Shown in pieces: positions 24,342-32,286 of a stretch of 64,000 nt of DNA. The stretch's first letter is position 1, and each line of letters begins with the position of its first letter. The stretch is from Glycomyces niveus (GTDB taxonomy: Bacteria; Actinomycetota; Actinomycetes; Mycobacteriales; Micromonosporaceae). The position numbers were made by a program, and so were the translations under genes. Where the stretch lies: the NCBI RefSeq assembly GCF_017592475.1, contig NZ_JAGFNP010000012.1, positions 119,017-183,016 on the forward strand, given 5' to 3'. The notes beneath the pieces are model-generated. The model saw only the letters and a program-made list of their open reading frames with translations, ran no database searches and was not told the DNA's origin.

Positions 24342-25168
24342 GCCGCAATGCCGAAGGCCCGCAAGGCTTCCGCGCGGACATCACCACCGCCGAGGGCGCC
24401 GTCGCGGCCTGCGCGGGCGCGGCGGTCGTGTACCAGTGCGCGCAGCCGCCGTACGCCGAGTGGGCCTCGGAGTTCGTGGGCCTCACCGACACCCTCCTCA
24501 CCGGCGTCGAGAAGGCCGGGGCGCGGCTCGTCATGGCCGACAACCTGTACATGTACGGCCCGGTCGACGCACCCTTGACCGAAGACCTGCCGTATGCGGC
24601 CGACTTCCCGAAGGGCCGCGCCCGCGCGCGGGTCGCGGAGATGATCCTCAACGCCCACAAGGAGGGCCGCGTCCGCGCGAGCCTCGGCCGCGCCTCCGAC
24701 TACTTCGGACCCGGCGGTGTCAACACCGTCCTCGGACCCCAGATCTTCGCCGCCGCCGCGGCCGGGAGGACCGCCCGCTGGGTCGGCGAGCCCGACGAGC
24801 CGCACACCGTCGCCTACCTCCCCGACCTCGCCGCCGGGCTCGTCGCCCTGGGCGAGAACCCGAAGGCCGACGGGTACGCGTGGCACCTGCCCGCCGGGCC
24901 GCCCGTCACCGGCGACGAGTTCCTCGCGCTCGTCTGGAAAGCCGCCGGCGGCAGGCCCAAGAGCGCCTCGATCGGGCGCGGCGCGCAGCGGCTCATCGGC
25001 CTGTTCAACCCGGTCGTCAAGGAACTCGGCGAGACCTGGTACCAGCGCGACCGCCCCTGGGTCGCCGACGACACCGCCTTCCGCGCCGCCTTCCCCGACC
25101 AGGTCGAGGTCACGCCGCACGAGGAGGCCGTCGCCGCGACCCTCGACTGGTTCAAGCAGCGGGCCTGA
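24245..25168 (+). CDS. NAD-dependent epimerase/dehydratase-family protein
   Basis: 307 aa, ATG with AGGAGC upstream. Extended-SDR features: 'VVLGATGAIGKAVTAEL' (cofactor site), 'VVYQCAQPPYAEW' and 'MADNLYMYGPVDAPLTEDLP' with the active-site Tyr region of this family. It resembles uncharacterised actinobacterial reductases annotated as NAD-dependent epimerases rather than sugar-nucleotide epimerases. It lies downstream of, and overlaps, the GntR-TetR gene, so it is probably in the same transcript and regulated by it. Confidence 0.85.
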   Translation: MSDLHVVLGATGAIGKAVTAELTARGREVRAVSRNAEGPQGFRADITTAEGAVAACAGAAVVYQCAQPPYAEWASEFVGLTDTLLTGVEKAGARLVMADNLYMYGPVDAPLTEDLPYAADFPKGRARARVAEMILNAHKEGRVRASLGRASDYFGPGGVNTVLGPQIFAAAAAGRTARWVGEPDEPHTVAYLPDLAAGLVALGENPKADGYAWHLPAGPPVTGDEFLALVWKAAGGRPKSASIGRGAQRLIGLFNPVVKELGETWYQRDRPWVADDTAFRAAFPDQVEVTPHEEAVAATLDWFKQRA

Positions 25169-25243
25169 TTCCCCCGAAACCCCCCAGACCGCTCGAATCC
25201 CTCCGTAGACTGCGCAGACTCACCGTCTGCATTGGAGGCGTCA

Positions 25244-25555
25244 ATGACGCAGGACTACGGGCCGGGCGCGCCGGTAAACGTGCCCCGCGAGATGAACGGC
25301 CTGGCGATCGCGTCCTTCGTGCTCGCGATCGTCGGGTTCTGCTCGCCGCTGGGCATCCTCGCGCTCATCCTCGGGTACGTCGCGAAAGGCCAGATCAAGT
25401 CGCGCAACAACTCCGGCAATGGCCTCGCCACCGCCGCGATCGTGCTCGGCTGGATCACGCTGCTCGCGCTCGCCGCCTTCGTCGTCGCCCTCGTGCTCGG
25501 CGGTTGGGACACCTGGATGGACCGCTGGGACGAGTACAAGCGGGACAACTACTAG
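25244..25555 (+). CDS. DUF4190-domain small membrane protein
   Basis: 103 aa from the ATG at 25244 with GGAGG 5 nt upstream. Two membrane helices (about 18-47 and 60-88) are separated by 'GYVAKGQIKSRNNSGNGLATAAIVLGW', the DUF4190 hallmark: 'G.iak.qIk.s...G.GlAiAGlilGw'. Function is unknown; such proteins are common beside signalling or secretion genes. A secreted protease gene follows after 32 bp, so the two may be co-transcribed. Confidence 0.85.
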   Translation: MTQDYGPGAPVNVPREMNGLAIASFVLAIVGFCSPLGILALILGYVAKGQIKSRNNSGNGLATAAIVLGWITLLALAAFVVALVLGGWDTWMDRWDEYKRDNY

Positions 25556-25587
25556 AGCGCGACACGCGGGGAACCGGAGCTTCCACC

Positions 25588-26721
25588 TTGCAGACCACTT
25601 CCACCATCGCACTGACCACCACCGCACTGCTCACCACCGCGCTCGCATGGGCGCCGCCCGCGGCCGCTGCCGAGACGCCGGCCTACCGGGCCGACCAGAT
25701 CGCCCAGCGCGAGACCGCCGACCTCGACCTCGCCCCCGGGCGGCCGCAGACGATCACGCACGCCGAGGCGGCCTTCATGAAGATCCGCTTCGACGAAGTC
25801 GCCCTCGGGTCGCGCGACACGCTCACCGTCGCGAGCGCCGACGGCGGCGAATCCTATGAGTACGGCGCCGCCGACGTAAGGGACGGCGGCCTGTGGTCGC
25901 TCTCGGTCGAAGGCGACAGCGCCGCCGTGACGCTCCACGACGCCGCGGACGGCACGACCGCGGCCGCGCACGTCGCCGAGTACTCCCGGGGCCTCACCGC
26001 GTCGGAGCTCGCGAGCCGCCCGAGCGCGGTCCCGACCGAGAGCATCTGCGGACAGGACGACACGCGGAACGCCGTGTGCTACCGGGACTACGACCCGTTC
26101 GCGTACGGCGCGAGCCGGTCGGTCGCGCGCATCATCGTCGACGGCGAGTCGTTCTGCACCGCCTGGATCGCCGGGGACGACCGGCTGCTCACCAACAACC
26201 ACTGCCTCGAGAAGAGCGCCGACGCGCGCGACACCGAGGTGCAGTTCGGGTACGAGTGCGTCAGGTGCGCGGGCGGGCGGACCCGCGCGCCGCTCAAGGT
26301 GAGCGGCGCGAAGGTCCTGGCCACCGACTACACGCTCGACTTCACGCTGTTCACCGTGGCCGAACCGGAGCGGATCGCGCACCTGCCCGCACTGGAGCTC
26401 AGCACCGAACCCGTGAGCCTGCACGAGAAGATCTTCATCCCGGGGCACCCGGGCGGGCTCCCGCTGCGCATCGCCTCGGCGAGCTCCTCCGAGCCCCCCG
26501 GGCTCGGCGCGCGGTGCCTGGTCGGCGACGAGCGGCGGCGCGGGCGCGGCATCGGGACCGACTTCGCGTACCTGTGCGACACCGAGGGCGGCTCGTCGGG
26601 GTCGCCGGTGGTCAGCCGCGACACCGGCCGGGTGGTGGGCCTCCACCACTTCGGAGGGTGCCCGAACCAGGCCGTGCGGATGGACCTGGTGTACCCGCGG
26701 ATCGCACCGTACCTGAACTGA
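25588..26721 (+). CDS. Secreted trypsin-like serine protease
   Basis: 377 aa from a TTG start (GGAGC upstream). Residues 1-28 are a Sec signal peptide ending AAA. A propeptide-like region with no known motif spans about 29-150. The protease domain is trypsin/glutamyl-endopeptidase-like, with His205 in 'TNNHC', Asp251 in 'TLDFTL' and Ser337 in 'GGSSGSPV'. Several Cys pairs support an extracellular enzyme. The gene is 12 bp before a membrane-protein gene and 32 bp after a DUF4190 gene. It is probably an extracellular general protease; a role with the nearby membrane protein is inferred only from spacing. Confidence 0.88.
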   Translation: MQTTSTIALTTTALLTTALAWAPPAAAAETPAYRADQIAQRETADLDLAPGRPQTITHAEAAFMKIRFDEVALGSRDTLTVASADGGESYEYGAADVRDGGLWSLSVEGDSAAVTLHDAADGTTAAAHVAEYSRGLTASELASRPSAVPTESICGQDDTRNAVCYRDYDPFAYGASRSVARIIVDGESFCTAWIAGDDRLLTNNHCLEKSADARDTEVQFGYECVRCAGGRTRAPLKVSGAKVLATDYTLDFTLFTVAEPERIAHLPALELSTEPVSLHEKIFIPGHPGGLPLRIASASSSEPPGLGARCLVGDERRRGRGIGTDFAYLCDTEGGSSGSPVVSRDTGRVVGLHHFGGCPNQAVRMDLVYPRIAPYLN

Positions 26722-26733
26722 TGGGAGCGTCAC

Positions 26734-27729
26734 GTGAGCGAGGCGGCGACCGAGGAGAGCGCGGAGGAGACCGCGCCGGAACGGGACCGCGGCGGCGTGC
26801 TGCGCGCGGTCCGGTGGGTCGTCGCCGTGCTCGCGTGCGCGCTCGCGGTCGTGGCCGTCACCGGCTCGGTGGCGGCCTACTACACGAAGCTCGAACTGCT
26901 CGACACGGACCAGTTCACCGAGCGGACAGCGGTGATCGCCGAGGACGAGCAGGTCCAGGCCGGGATCGCCGCGCTCACGACGCGTGAGATCGAACAGGCG
27001 CTCGACGTGCAGGCGATCGCGGCGGAGGCGAACGCGTGGATCGGGAGCGAGACCGCGCCCGCGCTCGTGGAGTCGCTGGTGGCCTCCGCGGTCGAGACCA
27101 TGCAGGGCTACATCGAGAACGAAGTGAACGCGTTCGTCGCGAGCCCGCAGTTCCTCGAGGTGTGGGACGCGGCCGTGCGGGAGGCGCACAGTTCGCTCGT
27201 CTCGGCGCTCCAGGGCGACAACGCCGGTGCGATTCAGGCCGACGGGAACACACTCACGCTTGACCTGGGGAAGGTCGTGGCGGTCGTCAAGGAGCGCATG
27301 GTCGAGAACGATGTGGCGCTGGCCGAGAACATCCCGGCCGTGGAGGCCGACTACGTGCTGCTCGACTCCGAGCAGGTGCCGGAGCTGCGGCAGCAGGTGG
27401 ACCAGCTCGAGTGGGCGGAGCGGTGGCTGCCGTGGATCGCCGCGGCGCTCTTGGTGATCGCGTTCGTGCTCATGCCCCGGCGGTGGGTCGGGGCGCTCAT
27501 CGTCGGCGTCCTCGGCGCGATCCTGGCGGGCGCGGCGCTGTGGGCGCTCGCGAAGGGCCGCGACGTGTTCGTCGAGAACGCGGGTGACGCGGCGTTCGCG
27601 CCGGTCACGTACGACGCGTTCACGAGCGGCCTGCGGTCGACGTACACGCTCATGCTGTGGATCGGGATCATCGTCGCGATCATCGCGGCAGGGGCGCTGC
27701 TGATGCGCCGCAGGCGATCGGAGACGTAG
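26734..27729 (+). CDS. Multi-pass membrane protein of unknown function
   Basis: 331 aa, GTG start, 12 bp after the protease gene. One membrane helix lies near residues 26-50. A large acidic extracytoplasmic region (about 55-235, rich in Glu/Gln/Ala helices with 'LDTDQFTERTAVIAEDEQVQ') follows, then three helices (about 237-256, 260-280, 305-325) and a short Arg-rich tail. The layout is that of actinobacterial 'integral membrane protein' families whose extracellular part has repeated helices. It may be a substrate or partner of the protease encoded just upstream. Confidence 0.8.
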   Translation: MSEAATEESAEETAPERDRGGVLRAVRWVVAVLACALAVVAVTGSVAAYYTKLELLDTDQFTERTAVIAEDEQVQAGIAALTTREIEQALDVQAIAAEANAWIGSETAPALVESLVASAVETMQGYIENEVNAFVASPQFLEVWDAAVREAHSSLVSALQGDNAGAIQADGNTLTLDLGKVVAVVKERMVENDVALAENIPAVEADYVLLDSEQVPELRQQVDQLEWAERWLPWIAAALLVIAFVLMPRRWVGALIVGVLGAILAGAALWALAKGRDVFVENAGDAAFAPVTYDAFTSGLRSTYTLMLWIGIIVAIIAAGALLMRRRRSET

Positions 27730-27769
27730 CGGCCGTCCCCCTCGCGTCGCAGGACGAGGAGGACGGCCG
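27730..27769. terminator. bidirectional hairpin
   Basis: Arms CGGCCGTCC (27730-27738) and GGACGGCCG (27761-27769) are extended by an inner CCTCG/CGAGG pairing; they lie between two convergent genes. Confidence 0.7.
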
Positions 27770-27778
27770 GGGAGAGTG

Positions 27779-28468
27779 CTACGGGGTGGGGCTGCACTTC
27801 GGAGTGATGCCGAAGTTATAGCCCTTCTCGATCAGCTGCGGCAGCGCGATCTCCAGCGCCGCGACGGTCTGCGAGCGGTCGCCGCCGCCGTCGTGCATCA
27901 GGACCACGTCACCCGGGGTGGCCCCGAGCAGGACGTTCACGATCGCATCGACGCCCGGGCGGGCCCAGTCGCGGGTGTCCTCGTTCCACATCTGCCGCTT
28001 GAGGCCGGCGGCGGTGGTCGCGGCGTCGACGGTGCTGTTGTAGGCGCCGTACGGCGGGCGGAAGCAGTTGACCTCGGCGCCGTGGCTTTCGAGCAGGGTC
28101 TGGGAGCGGCCGATCTGCGAGTCCATCTGCGCGCGGGTCAGCGTGGTCATGTCCGGGTGGTCCCAGGTGTGGTTGCCGAGCGCGTGGCCGGCGTCGAGGA
28201 CGGCTTGGACGCGCGCGGGGTCGCGCTGGGCGTTCTGGCCGATCATGAAGAACGTGGCCTTGGCGTTGTTGGCGGCCAGGACCTCGAGGATCTGGTCGGT
28301 GTTGGCGCCGCCGGGGCCGTCGTCGAAGGTGAGGAAGATGGTGCCGTTCCAGGGGTCGTCCGCCTGAACCGTCTCCTGGACGGTTTCCTGGGCGTTCGCC
28401 GGGGTGACGACGAGGAGGGAGCCGATGATCGCCGCGGCGGCGGTCACGATGAGACGAAGATGTTTCAT
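27779..28468 (-). CDS. Secreted polysaccharide deacetylase (NodB domain, CE4)
   Basis: 229 aa from the ATG at 28468. The signal peptide is residues 1-26 (ending NAQ). NodB motifs are complete: 'TFDDGP' (base and metal Asp), 'GNHTWDHP' (metal His pair), 'FRPPYG', 'NEDTRDW' and 'VVLMHDGGG' with the catalytic His. It should remove N-acetyl groups from peptidoglycan, chitin oligomers or acetylated xylan outside the cell. It stands alone; the neighbouring ProC gene is separated by 88 bp. Confidence 0.92.
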   Translation of the reverse strand: MKHLRLIVTAAAAIIGSLLVVTPANAQETVQETVQADDPWNGTIFLTFDDGPGGANTDQILEVLAANNAKATFFMIGQNAQRDPARVQAVLDAGHALGNHTWDHPDMTTLTRAQMDSQIGRSQTLLESHGAEVNCFRPPYGAYNSTVDAATTAAGLKRQMWNEDTRDWARPGVDAIVNVLLGATPGDVVLMHDGGGDRSQTVAALEIALPQLIEKGYNFGITPKCSPTP

Positions 28469-28556
28469 CCGCACATCGTGGCCCGAGATCCCTTGTGGCG
28501 CAACGAGGGTGTTATCACCTCATTCCCGGGCAACCAGACGGCGGTCCCGCGGCGTA

Positions 28557-29348
28557 TCAGCCCCCGGGGAGCTCCCCGCCCCGCTCGGCCGCGGCGGCCA
28601 CGGCCGCCCGGATCGCCTCGTCCACATTCGACGTGTCGAGCGATTCGAGCGCGGCCTCGGTGGTGCCGCCGGGCGTGGCGATCCGCTCCAGGAGCGCGGC
28701 GGGCGGCTCGTCCGAGTCCTGCAGGTGCAGGCACGCGCCGAGGAGCATCTGGTCGACCAGGACGCGGGCGGCGTCGGCGTCCATGCCGCCGTCGACGGCC
28801 GCGCCCGTCATCGCGTCCGCGAGGTAGTAGAGGAACGCCGGACCCGAACCGGCAACGGCCGTAATGAGATCCATCATGGACTCTTCGGCGGTCACGGTGA
28901 CGCCGATGCGGTCGAACAGGTCCTCGATCTCGGTCAGGTCGGCGCCCTCGGTCGCGGCCAGCGCGGTGGCGGCGCGGCGGGCGCGGGCGGCGATGTTGGT
29001 CATGGCGCGGACGGCGGTGATGCCCTTGGGAAGGCGTTCGGTGAGCTTGGCGAGGGGGACGCCGGCGGCGAGCGAGACGACGACCGCGTCCGGTTCGAGG
29101 TGGGGGCCGATCGCGGCGAGGAGGGGCCCGACGGCGACGGGCGGGACGGCGACGATGACGACGTCGGCTTCGGCGACGGCGCTCTGGTTGTCGGTGCCGA
29201 CTTCGACGCCGTAGGTCTCGGCGAGCTGTGCGGCGCGCTCGGCGGGCAGTGCGGTGGCCCAGATCTGGGCGGGGGGTAGGCCGGAGTCGATGAGCCCTGC
29301 GAGGACGGCCTCGCCGAGTTGGCCGACGCCGAGCAGCGCGATGTCCAT
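28557..29348 (-). CDS. proC: Pyrroline-5-carboxylate reductase
   Basis: 263 aa, ATG with GGAGGTGAGG upstream. It has the N-terminal Rossmann motif 'LLGVGQLGEAVLAGL', the central 'VRAMTNIAA' and the P5CR signature 'ITAVAGSGPAFLYYLADAMTGAAV...GMDADAARVLVDQ'. The usual 'RxMPN' appears as 'RAMTN', a small deviation. It catalyses the last step of proline synthesis, P5C plus NAD(P)H to proline. It is a single gene here and may be one of two copies in the genome. Confidence 0.9.
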   Translation of the reverse strand: MDIALLGVGQLGEAVLAGLIDSGLPPAQIWATALPAERAAQLAETYGVEVGTDNQSAVAEADVVIVAVPPVAVGPLLAAIGPHLEPDAVVVSLAAGVPLAKLTERLPKGITAVRAMTNIAARARRAATALAATEGADLTEIEDLFDRIGVTVTAEESMMDLITAVAGSGPAFLYYLADAMTGAAVDGGMDADAARVLVDQMLLGACLHLQDSDEPPAALLERIATPGGTTEAALESLDTSNVDEAIRAAVAAAAERGGELPGG

Positions 29349-29445
29349 GTCCTCACCTCCGTGTCAGCGCCCCACAGCCCGAAATCTACGGGCCGGGCCT
29401 TCAGGCTTCCGGCTTTCGGGGGAAATGCCGGTTATGTACGTACTG

Positions 29446-29574
29446 TCAGGCGCGCGCGCACGCGTCGCGCATCGCCTTCACGAACCGGTCCGTGGCGCGC
29501 GACTGCAGGATTCGGGCGACGGGCTCCCCGAGCCGCGTGCGGGTGGCGCCGGGGTAGGTGACCTTAGACGCCAT
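29446..29574 (-). CDS. Small 42-aa hypothetical protein coupled to GNAT gene
   Basis: A short frame begins 1 nt after the stop codon of the GNAT gene (TGAC-ATG), with GGAGAG 7 nt before it. It encodes 42 residues, basic, starting 'MASKVTYPGATRTRLGEP' and ending in a helix-like 'DRFVKAMRDACARA'. Start spacing and ribosome site suggest translational coupling; no family is recognised. It could also be chance. Confidence 0.4.
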   Translation of the reverse strand: MASKVTYPGATRTRLGEPVARILQSRATDRFVKAMRDACARA

Positions 29575-29575
29575 G

Positions 29576-30100
29576 TCAGTTTCTCTCCGGGTTGAGGACC
29601 TGGAAGAGCAGGTGGTCCTGCCACTTCCCGGCGATCTTGAGGTAGGCGGGGGCCATGCCGATCGGCTCGAAGCCGTTGCGCTCCAGGACTTTCTGGGAGG
29701 CCTTGTTGTCGATGAGGGTCTCGGCCTGGATGCGGGAGAGGCCGAGTCCGCGGAAGGCCGCGTCCTTCGCGAGGCGCACGGCCTCGGTCGCGACGCCGCG
29801 CCCGGCCGCGGACTCGGCGACCCAGTAGCCGGTGCTGCACGAGCGGAAGTAAGGGCCGCGCACGATCGAATTGAGGAAGATCTGTCCCACGAGCCGGCCG
29901 TCGTCCGCGATCGCGTAGGTGAGGCCGGTCCCCGCCTCGGCGCGGGCGAACGCGGCCTCGATCTCCCCGCGCACGCCTTCGGCGGTGAACGCGGCCTCGC
30001 CCCGGTCGGGCTCCCAGGGCGCGAGGTAGTCGCGGCCTTCGCGACGCAGCGCGGCGATGGCCTCGGCGTCGTCCAGCGCGATGGGGCGGATGGTGATCAT
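29576..30100 (-). CDS. GNAT-family N-acetyltransferase (RimJ/RimL type)
   Basis: 174 aa from the ATG at 30100. The GNAT fold is shown by 'TIRPIALDDAEAIAALRREG', the acetyl-CoA loop region 'GYWVAESAAGRGVATEAVRLAKDAAF', and 'LSRIQAETLIDNKASQKVLERNGFE' with the conserved Asn and Leu. This is the RimJ/RimL group, which acetylates protein N-termini or small amines. A small 42-residue frame follows directly. Confidence 0.9.
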   Translation of the reverse strand: MITIRPIALDDAEAIAALRREGRDYLAPWEPDRGEAAFTAEGVRGEIEAAFARAEAGTGLTYAIADDGRLVGQIFLNSIVRGPYFRSCSTGYWVAESAAGRGVATEAVRLAKDAAFRGLGLSRIQAETLIDNKASQKVLERNGFEPIGMAPAYLKIAGKWQDHLLFQVLNPERN

Positions 30101-30252
30101 GCCTTGATTCTGCACGTTCGCGGTTCGGACGGGGGTACGGGTTGCGGACATCGACCACCCCCGATGGGAGCGTGGTTGCGGCATACTGTTCAGCATCCTT
30201 CCCGGACCGCCCTCCGACGACACTCCACAGCGACACGGCAACGGAGCCACCA

Positions 30253-32286
30253 GTGGCCGCACCAGAACCCGACCGGAACGATACGACCGAGGCAACTGAA
30301 GACGGGACGTCCGCGCCGCCCGCAGCGGGGCCGGACGCGAAGGCCGTGCCTCCGCAGGCGGTGTACCTGGGCGGGGCGGCGATGACCATCGGCGGCCTGC
30401 TGGGGGCGCTGATCCAGCTGCTCATCGGCGCGGTGCCGCAGCCGTGGAGCACCGTGCTGATCGCCGTCGGGATCGTCATCATCATCGTCCAGCTGCTGTG
30501 GAGCCTCGTGCCGGTCAAGGACGGCAGGCGAACCGCGAGGTCCACCGGCTTCGTCGTGATCGCCGTGGCGGTCGCCTGCGCCTTCCTCCTCGGCTTCATC
30601 CTGCACCCCATGGTGTTGCGCTTCTACCAGCAGTTCGGTTCCTGCGGGGACCCGGTGGAGCTCACCGTCCTCGTCCCCGAGGACGGGGCCGCCTGGTTCC
30701 AGGAGTCGATCACCGATTTCAACCGCGAGTACGGCGAGGGCGACTGCCGCGCGGCGAACGTGACCGCCTACAGCGCGCCGTGGCCCGAGGCCGAGAAGGC
30801 GATGGCCCAGGGCTGGCAGCCGCCGCCGGACGGCGAGGAGGACCGGCCCTTCGAGGCGATGCGCGATGTCGGGCCCCGGCCCCACTTCTGGATCGCCGAG
30901 TCCCAGACCCAGGTCGAGCTCGCGGACGAGCTGCTGGGCGACCCCGCCTCGGGCGTCAACTACGAGGTCTTCGAGCCCAAGGACGCCGAGCCGATCGGCC
31001 GCACGCCGCTCGTCCTGGCCGTCCCGGAGGCCGTCTTCGACACGCAGGGGTTCAACGAGAAGTCCCAGACGACCGACCGGCCGCTGCACGAGCTCATCAA
31101 CGAACTCGACGACGCGTACGGCACCCCGGTGCTCAGGTCCGACCCGGCCGTTTCCACCACCGGGCTGCTGTTCTTCCGCGCGCTCGACGACCACGGCTCG
31201 GCCGCCCTCGCCGAGAGCCGGCTCGCCGACGCCGCCGCGTCGACCGGGATCGCCTTGTCCCCCAGTGACACCGGTCTGCTGTGCGAGGTCGCGCGCTCCC
31301 AAGGCGCGATCCCGTACGCGGCGGTGCTCACCACCGAGATGGCGCTGGCGCACTACAACACCGGCAAGGCCCTCGGCGACGACTGCCCGGGCGCCGACGA
31401 CACGCGGTCGGGACTCGTGCCGGTCTACAGCACCGGACTGGGCTCGCTCGACTACCGGGGCGTCCGCCTCGACTGGACCGGCGACCCCTGGGACGAGCAG
31501 CGGACGGCGGTGGCCGACGACCTGCAGTCCTGGCTCGCGGGCGAGAGCGGCGGGTCGAACCCGGAGGCCCTGGGCATGCGCAGCGAGGACTACGAGCGCG
31601 ACGCGCTGGCCGGCGACTACCGCTTCGATACCGCCTTCGACGCCGAGTCCGATCCGCTCAGCGCGGCCGAGTTCGACGCGTTGCAGGCGGACTACGGCCG
31701 CAGCCGCCTGCCGACGACCGTGCTGCTCGCCGTGGACCGCTCGGGGTCGATGAACGAAGAGGTGGGCGGCGGCCGGACCCGCTTCGAACTCGCGACCGAC
31801 GGCGTGGTCACCGCTCTGGACTACCTCGGCGTGAACCCGCAGGACCAGGCGGCACTGTGGACGTTCCCGGTCTCGGGGTCCGGTTCGCACGAACCGGTGT
31901 TCGACATGACCGCCGACCCGCCCGAGGATGTGGCCGAGCGCTTGCGGGCCGCGCCGACGAGCGAGGGCGTCGACCTCCACCAGACCGTGGTCGACGGCAT
32001 CGCCGAGCTCGACGCCGCCGGTCTGGACGACGGCTCGAACGCGATGGTGGTCATCACCGACGGCGCCGACACCGACCGCTCCGGGACCACCGCGGGCGAA
32101 GTGCGGCAGCGGCTCGCCGAGTCCCAGGCGCAGCTGTACCTGATCGCGGTCGGCGACGCCGCCTGCCGGTCGGCGACCTTCGCCGCGCTCGACGAGGACC
32201 CCCGGGTCACCTGCCTCGAAGCCGAGGAGGAGCAGATCTCGGCGACCTTCGACGGCCTGTTCAACCAGTTGTGGAGCGGACGATGA
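30253..32286 (+). CDS. Membrane protein with substrate-binding and VWA domains
   Basis: 677 aa from the GTG at 30253 (CGGAG upstream). Residues 1-35 are acidic and probably cytoplasmic. Three membrane helices lie at about 36-58, 65-87 and 95-120. The extracytoplasmic part begins with a periplasmic-binding-protein-like region (about 130-490, typical of 'substrate-binding and VWA' proteins), followed by a von Willebrand A domain (about 492-670) whose MIDAS is intact: 'DRSGSM', a Thr in the middle and 'ITDGADTD'. It probably binds a ligand outside the cell and signals or assembles through the VWA part. The next gene overlaps by 4 bp. No ABC permease is present. Confidence 0.82.
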   Translation: MAAPEPDRNDTTEATEDGTSAPPAAGPDAKAVPPQAVYLGGAAMTIGGLLGALIQLLIGAVPQPWSTVLIAVGIVIIIVQLLWSLVPVKDGRRTARSTGFVVIAVAVACAFLLGFILHPMVLRFYQQFGSCGDPVELTVLVPEDGAAWFQESITDFNREYGEGDCRAANVTAYSAPWPEAEKAMAQGWQPPPDGEEDRPFEAMRDVGPRPHFWIAESQTQVELADELLGDPASGVNYEVFEPKDAEPIGRTPLVLAVPEAVFDTQGFNEKSQTTDRPLHELINELDDAYGTPVLRSDPAVSTTGLLFFRALDDHGSAALAESRLADAAASTGIALSPSDTGLLCEVARSQGAIPYAAVLTTEMALAHYNTGKALGDDCPGADDTRSGLVPVYSTGLGSLDYRGVRLDWTGDPWDEQRTAVADDLQSWLAGESGGSNPEALGMRSEDYERDALAGDYRFDTAFDAESDPLSAAEFDALQADYGRSRLPTTVLLAVDRSGSMNEEVGGGRTRFELATDGVVTALDYLGVNPQDQAALWTFPVSGSGSHEPVFDMTADPPEDVAERLRAAPTSEGVDLHQTVVDGIAELDAAGLDDGSNAMVVITDGADTDRSGTTAGEVRQRLAESQAQLYLIAVGDAACRSATFAALDEDPRVTCLEAEEEQISATFDGLFNQLWSGR

